Made by a program: the position numbers and the translations under genes
The notes under the pieces: generated by a model
Told to the model about the DNA's origin: nothing
Database searches by the model: none
Seen by the model: the letters and a program-made list of their open reading frames with translations, nothing else
Assembly (NCBI GenBank): GCA_964571805.1
Contig: CAZNDI010000058.1
Span: 1-7,769, forward strand
DNA from: JAUHWS01 sp964571805
Lineage (GTDB): Bacteria > Patescibacteriota > Gracilibacteria > UM-FILTER-43-11
Direction of reading: 5' to 3'
DNA: 7,769 bases
Part shown: piece after piece, positions 4,835-7,769 of the stretch
Numbering within the stretch: position 1 is the first letter of the stretch
Layout of the letters: every line of letters starts with the position of its first letter

Positions 4835-6763
4835 ATGGCAAAAATAATAGGAATCGACTTGGGTACCACAAACTCTTGCGTCGCCGTTATGGAAGGCGGA
4901 GAAGCTGTGGTGATCCCCAACTCAGAAGGAAACCGAACCACCCCCTCCATTGTGGCTGAAAAGGGAGAAGAGCGATCCGTCGGCATCATTGCCAAACGAC
5001 AGTCTGTCACAAACCCTAAAAATACCATCTTTTCCGCCAAACGGTTCATTGGACACAAACTTTCCGAAGTTCAAGAGGAAGCCAAAATGATGCCCTACGA
5101 AACTCAAACAGGAGAAAACGGAGAAGTCGAAATCAAGATGAACGAAAAGTGGTACAAACCCGCAGAGATTTCGGCCCGCGTGCTACAAAAATTAAAAACG
5201 GACGCCGAAGCTTACTTGGGCCAACCCGTCACCGAAGCCGTCATCACCGTGCCAGCCTATTTCAACGACGCTCAACGTCAGGCCACCAAAGATGCCGGTA
5301 AAATCGCTGGCCTGGAAGTCAAACGCATCATCAACGAACCCACCGCAGCTGCCGTGGCTTATGGGATGGACAAGAAGCAGACCGACATGAAAATTGCGGT
5401 TTTCGATTTAGGAGGAGGAACCTTCGACATTTCCATTTTGGAATTAGGAGGTGGGGTATTGGAAGTAATTTCAACCAATGGAGACACCCACTTGGGAGGA
5501 GATGATTTCGACCAAGCTGTCATCAACTACCTCGTGGATGCCTTTAAGAAATCAGATGGAATAGACCTTTCCAAAGACCAAATGGCCTTACAACGTCTAA
5601 AAGAAGCTGCAGAAAAAGCCAAAATCGAGCTCTCTTCTGCCCAAGAAACGGACGTCAATCTCCCTTTCGTCACCGCCGATGCCAGTGGACCCAAGCACAT
5701 GAACCTGAAGCTCTCTCGTTCTAAATTGGAGGAACTCACCCACGACTTGATTGAGCGGACCAAAATACCCTGCGAAAAAGCCCTGAAAGACGCCAAATTA
5801 TCCGCAAGTGATATCAACGAAGTGATCATGGTGGGAGGCATGACAAGAATGCCAGCCGTGAATGAGGTGGCTAAAAAACTATTTGGAAAAGAACCTCACA
5901 AAGGGGTGAATCCCGATGAAGTGGTCGCCCTAGGCGCCGCCATTCAAGGAGGAATTTTGATGGGAGATGTGAAAGACTTATTGCTTTTGGACGTCACCCC
6001 GCTCAGCTTAAGCATCGAAACTTTAGGAGGTGTCGCCACGCGAGTGATCGAACGAAACACCACCATCCCAACCTCTAAATCTCAAACCTTCTCTACAGCT
6101 GCTGACAATCAACCCAGTGTCGATGTGCACGTGGTTCAAGGAGAGCGAGAAATGGCCGGGGACAATAAATCTTTGGGGCGATTCATTCTGGACGGTCTCC
6201 CCCCTGCTTCTAGAGGTGTGCCTCAAATTGAAGTGACCTTTGACATCGATGCCAACGGAATCTTAAATGTGACTGCCAAAGACAAGGGAACTGGCAAGGA
6301 ACAAAAGATTACCATCCAAGGCTCCAGTGGTTTGTCTGAAGAAGAAATCGAGAAGATGAAAAAAGATGCCGAAATGCATGCCGAGGAAGACAAGAAAAAG
6401 AAGGACGCCGTCGAAACTCGAAATAAAGCCGAAGGCCTGGTCTTCCAACTTGAAAAAACCATGCGAGACAATGACGCCAAGATCAAGGACGACCTCAAAA
6501 AACCGGTGAATGAAAAAATCAACGCCCTCAAAGACCTTTTGAAAGATGAAAAAGCAGATTCTGAAGCCATCAAAAAAGCCACTGAAGACCTAGATCAAGA
6601 GGCTCAAAAGATCGGTGCTGAGATTTACAAGGAAGCTGAGAATACGGAAGCCAATGACAATAAAGAGCCTGCCTCAACTGAGGGTGGAGAAGATGATGTC
6701 AAAGTCACTGACAAGAATAAGAAGAAAGAGGATGGGGAGGTTGAAGGAGAGGTGGTGCAGTAA
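4835..6763 (+). CDS. dnaK: DnaK, Hsp70 molecular chaperone
   Basis: A 642-residue cytoplasmic Hsp70 that binds exposed hydrophobic peptide segments under ATP control, with GrpE and DnaJ as partners. The nucleotide-binding domain (about 1-377) has the phosphate-1 loop IGIDLGTTNSCVAV (5-18), the VPAYFNDAQRQATKDAG motif, INEPTAAAVAYG, the phosphate-2 loop FDLGGGTFDIS and GDTHLGGDDFD. The insert found in Gram-negative-type DnaK is present. The interdomain linker is DVKDLLLLDVTPLSL (from about 378). The beta-sandwich substrate domain follows (to about 500, including EVTFDIDANGILNVTAKDK and KEQKITI), then the helical lid. The tail contains GGEDDVKVTDKNKKK and continues about 15 charged residues beyond the usual acidic-Val ending. 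Length is close to the family norm. The start is fixed by MAKIIGIDLGTTNS. It is transcribed alone from the CIRCE promoter; no dnaJ follows. Confidence 0.99.
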   Translation: MAKIIGIDLGTTNSCVAVMEGGEAVVIPNSEGNRTTPSIVAEKGEERSVGIIAKRQSVTNPKNTIFSAKRFIGHKLSEVQEEAKMMPYETQTGENGEVEIKMNEKWYKPAEISARVLQKLKTDAEAYLGQPVTEAVITVPAYFNDAQRQATKDAGKIAGLEVKRIINEPTAAAVAYGMDKKQTDMKIAVFDLGGGTFDISILELGGGVLEVISTNGDTHLGGDDFDQAVINYLVDAFKKSDGIDLSKDQMALQRLKEAAEKAKIELSSAQETDVNLPFVTADASGPKHMNLKLSRSKLEELTHDLIERTKIPCEKALKDAKLSASDINEVIMVGGMTRMPAVNEVAKKLFGKEPHKGVNPDEVVALGAAIQGGILMGDVKDLLLLDVTPLSLSIETLGGVATRVIERNTTIPTSKSQTFSTAADNQPSVDVHVVQGEREMAGDNKSLGRFILDGLPPASRGVPQIEVTFDIDANGILNVTAKDKGTGKEQKITIQGSSGLSEEEIEKMKKDAEMHAEEDKKKKDAVETRNKAEGLVFQLEKTMRDNDAKIKDDLKKPVNEKINALKDLLKDEKADSEAIKKATEDLDQEAQKIGAEIYKEAENTEANDNKEPASTEGGEDDVKVTDKNKKKEDGEVEGEVVQ

Positions 6764-6777
6764 AATGGAATTAATCA

Positions 6778-6818
6778 AAAAAAACCGAGGCATACATTTT
6801 GATAGCTTCGGTTTTTTT
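6778..6818. terminator. Bidirectional intrinsic terminator between dnaK and the toxin gene
   Basis: CCGAGGC (6785-6791) pairs with GCTTCGG (6805-6811), with one G-U pair, around a 13-base loop. The stem is extended by seven A (6778-6784) against seven T (6812-6818). Read rightward it ends in a T run, and read leftward the A run becomes a T run, so it serves both converging genes. The toxin stop codon (6817-6819) lies at its edge. Confidence 0.9.
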
Positions 6819-7146
6819 AAAACTTCAAAAAACCCAACTGAATCATCATCGCTCGTTCCACCCCCTCCATATCCTCAGAAGAGATTTCAGCCATGCGATT
6901 GATTAAACGTTCCTTGGCTACAGTTGTGAGTTGGTCCGCCATCGCCTTAGCCATCCTATCCCCCACCTTCACATAAGCTTCCGCTGGATAAAGGCGGTCG
7001 GCATTTGAAGTCAACGGAATCACCTGAACTCGATTCAAAAATTTATTGGAGCTATCATTGCTCACAATAACAGCAGGCCGTCTTTTTTTAATTTTTCCTC
7101 CCTGCGAAGGATCAAAATTAACCCACCATATTTCACCACGTTTCAT
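6817..7146 (-). CDS. MazF/PemK-family toxin, mRNA endoribonuclease
   Basis: A 109-residue MazF-like toxin; family members cleave mRNA at short specific sequences and stop growth when released from the antitoxin. The N-terminus MKRGEIWWVNFDP is the canonical family start, followed by the GGKIKKRRPAVIVSND loop and strand. Arg23 (before Pro24) and Thr46 in VIPLTS fall where the catalytic Arg and Thr/Ser of MazF lie. KAMADQLTTVAKERL corresponds to the conserved dimer-interface strand and helix, and the C-terminal helix ends LGFLKF. I chose ATG at 7146 because the motif starts there; ATG at 7155 would add three residues. The start overlaps the end of the antitoxin gene by 14 bases, suggesting translational coupling with antitoxin made first. 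The gene ends at the terminator shared with dnaK. Cleavage specificity cannot be read. Confidence 0.93.
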   Translation of the reverse strand: MKRGEIWWVNFDPSQGGKIKKRRPAVIVSNDSSNKFLNRVQVIPLTSNADRLYPAEAYVKVGDRMAKAMADQLTTVAKERLINRMAEISSEDMEGVERAMMIQLGFLKF

Positions 7147-7375
7147 GATTATCATCTGTTAAAAGTAAATGTTCTGCCCATTCAACCGCTTTCTTTTCAC
7201 GCCCCCTATCTTCAGACATTTGACGATATGCATCCTCAAGGGCTTCATTAAGGACATAAGGTTTGGCCAAATCATTGAGAAAAGAGCTTATTTTACGGGC
7301 TCCAATAACGGTTTGAAGGCCTTCGTAAACTTGAGAGTCAACCGTAATCGTGAGTTTTTTCTTTGAAATTAACAT
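7133..7375 (-). CDS. Ribbon-helix-helix antitoxin partner of the MazF toxin
   Basis: An 80-residue antitoxin that should neutralise the toxin and repress the operon. The N-terminal part (KKLTITVDSQVYEGLQTVIGARKISSFLNDLAKPYV, written here as strand KLTITVD plus two helices, about residues 6-42) has the pattern of a ribbon-helix-helix DNA-binding dimer. The C-terminal half is charged (EALEDAYRQMSEDRGREKKAVEWAEHLL then acidic DDNHE), typical of the flexible tail that wraps the toxin. It starts at ATG 7375, about 21 bases after the predicted transcription start, and ends with TGA at 7133-7135 inside the toxin gene. Antitoxin-first order and overlap are typical of type II pairs. No Shine-Dalgarno is visible. 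The pairing call rests on position and fold pattern. Confidence 0.85.
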   Translation of the reverse strand: MLISKKKLTITVDSQVYEGLQTVIGARKISSFLNDLAKPYVLNEALEDAYRQMSEDRGREKKAVEWAEHLLLTDDNHETW

Positions 7376-7386
7376 AGGGAGTACTT

Positions 7387-7406
7387 ATACGTGTATATAC
7401 GTATTA
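7387..7406. promoter_or_regulatory. Tandem ATACGT repeats, likely antitoxin operator
   Basis: ATACGT occurs at 7387-7392 and 7397-7402, exactly ten bases apart, one helical turn. The first copy lies within TATAC-GT-GTATA and the second within the palindrome ATACGTAT. Ribbon-helix-helix dimers typically bind such short repeats side by side, and these cover the -10 box and start site. Autoregulation is inferred. Confidence 0.5.
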
Positions 7407-7431
7407 TATCAAGGCGTCTCAATTTTATCAA
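7403..7431 (-). promoter_or_regulatory. Promoter of the toxin-antitoxin operon
   Basis: Minus strand TTGATA (7431-7426), 17 bases, and a perfect TATAAT (7408-7403). The expected transcription start is near 7396, inside the operator-like repeats described next. Confidence 0.75.
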
Positions 7432-7555
7432 GGTTTTTGTTGCCCCCATTTATAAATTCAAGTAAAATCTCAACGCACTAGGAAAGTTGGGCAAAGAGAA
7501 TAGGATGAACAAGAGTAAAGTAATTTGGATTAAAAGTTAGCAGACCCCTGCGATT
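7432..7555. other. Intergenic stretch without a recognised gene
   Basis: No convincing reading frame or RNA is seen. A perfect ten-base palindrome ATTTATAAAT lies near 7448-7457. GACCCC at 7543-7548 is complementary to GGGGTC at 7560-7565, the start of the first repeat copy. Confidence 0.4.
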
Positions 7556-7647
7556 AAATGGGGTCCCCAGAAATTGTCGCGGTTAGCGATTAGCGAACGA
7601 AGAAATTTATGGGGAAAAGGAGATGTTTGCGGAAGCTGCAGTCAATG
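7556..7647. repeat. 92-base repeat, copy 1
   Basis: It begins AAATGGGGTCCCCAGAAATT and ends GCTGCAGTCAATG. CCCCA-AAATT (7565-7575) pairs with AATTT-TGGGG (7604-7614), ten pairs with one internal mismatch, enclosing TCG/CGA and a variable segment that here contains TTAGCGA twice in tandem. A 33-base conserved tail (AAAAGGAGATGTTTGCGG onwards) follows. Orientation is unknown. Confidence 0.9.
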
Positions 7648-7677
7648 TGAATACTTGTAGAAATATTGCCTTCAGAA

Positions 7678-7769
7678 AAATGGGGTCCCCAGAAATTGTC
7701 GCAGCGAAGTGAAACGGAGCGAAGAAATTTATGGGGAAAAGGAGATGTTTGCGGAAGCTGCAGTCAATG
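7678..7769. repeat. 92-base repeat, copy 2 (reaches window edge)
   Basis: Identical in sequence and length to copy 1 except for an 18-base central segment (7703-7720), which here reads AGCGAAGTGAAACGGAGC. The outer stem is unchanged and the inner stem TCGC/GCGA (7699-7702 with 7719-7722) is kept. The copies start 122 bases apart with a 30-base spacer. The repeat may continue beyond the window. Confidence 0.9.

Noticed and set aside
4825..6582. Several minus-strand frames of 61-119 residues across dnaK
   Set aside because: All are antisense shadows of the conserved dnaK coding frame.
6615..6902. 95-residue plus-strand frame at the end of dnaK
   Set aside because: Overlaps the dnaK tail in another frame, then crosses the terminator and the antisense of the toxin gene.
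7169..7366. 65-residue plus-strand frame
   Set aside because: Antisense to the antitoxin gene.
7616..7647. AAGGAG followed by ATG in the repeat tail, as a ribosome-binding site and start
   Set aside because: The ATG follows with no spacing, and the frame stops after about 30 codons inside copy 2.
7541..7660. Short frame through repeat copy 1 reading WGPQKLS...VCGSCSQC, with a Cys pattern
   Set aside because: The frame is under 40 codons, lacks a start, and the second copy is offset by 122 bases, so it is in a different frame. The conserved hairpin explains the constraint better than coding.
7556..7769. Template/variable repeat pair of a diversity-generating retroelement
   Set aside because: No reverse transcriptase is present, and differences between copies are a block replacement, not changes at A positions.
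7556..7769. CRISPR array
   Set aside because: Only two 92-base units with a 30-base spacer; the units are too long, vary internally, and no cas genes are nearby.

Overview
The window is a junction between an AT-rich, probably mobile segment (about 1-3110) and a housekeeping heat-shock locus (about 3900-6820), followed by a toxin-antitoxin pair and a repeat at the right edge. The organism is a bacterium using the standard code: TGA serves as a stop in several genes, and the genes read as ordinary proteins. Promoters are close to the sigma-70 consensus (TTGACA/TATAAT), and a HrcA-type CIRCE operator sits before dnaK. Most genes lack a recognisable Shine-Dalgarno sequence. The protein style, short genes and solitary grpE/dnaK arrangement would fit a Candidate Phyla Radiation-like lineage (Peregrinibacteria or similar), but that placement is a guess from sequence style, not something the window proves.

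Left part, 1-3178. A lipoprotein gene runs off the left edge on the minus strand. Next is a small minus-strand gene of unknown function. A plus-strand large serine recombinase follows, and its last 18 or so codons are read from the antisense strand of a tRNA-Cys(GCA) gene with an encoded CCA. This is the layout expected when an element has inserted at the 3' end of a tRNA gene. The element would extend leftwards out of the window, and the lipoprotein and the small gene would be its cargo.

Middle, 3179-3927. A consensus promoter (TTGACA-N18-TATAAT) points right, away from the tRNA, into about 140 bases with no convincing protein gene, ending at a run of ten G and an AT-rich palindrome. This is a candidate small RNA. 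It converges on a minus-strand gene of unknown function (3386-3772) that has its own promoter overlapped by an inverted repeat.

Heat-shock locus, 3928-6818. A 43-residue membrane or secreted peptide gene is followed by grpE and then dnaK. DnaK and its nucleotide-exchange factor GrpE work together in protein folding. dnaK has its own perfect promoter whose -10 box lies exactly in the spacer of a CIRCE operator, so HrcA binding should block RNA polymerase. Its roughly 90-base leader can form two mutually exclusive hairpins. A bidirectional terminator ends dnaK.

Right part, 6817-7769. A MazF/PemK-family toxin and its ribbon-helix-helix antitoxin overlap, antitoxin first, on the minus strand, and converge on dnaK through the shared terminator. 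Their promoter carries tandem ATACGT operator-like repeats. The last 214 bases hold two copies of a 92-base repeat with conserved hairpin stems and a different 18-base loop segment in each copy. The second copy ends at the window edge.
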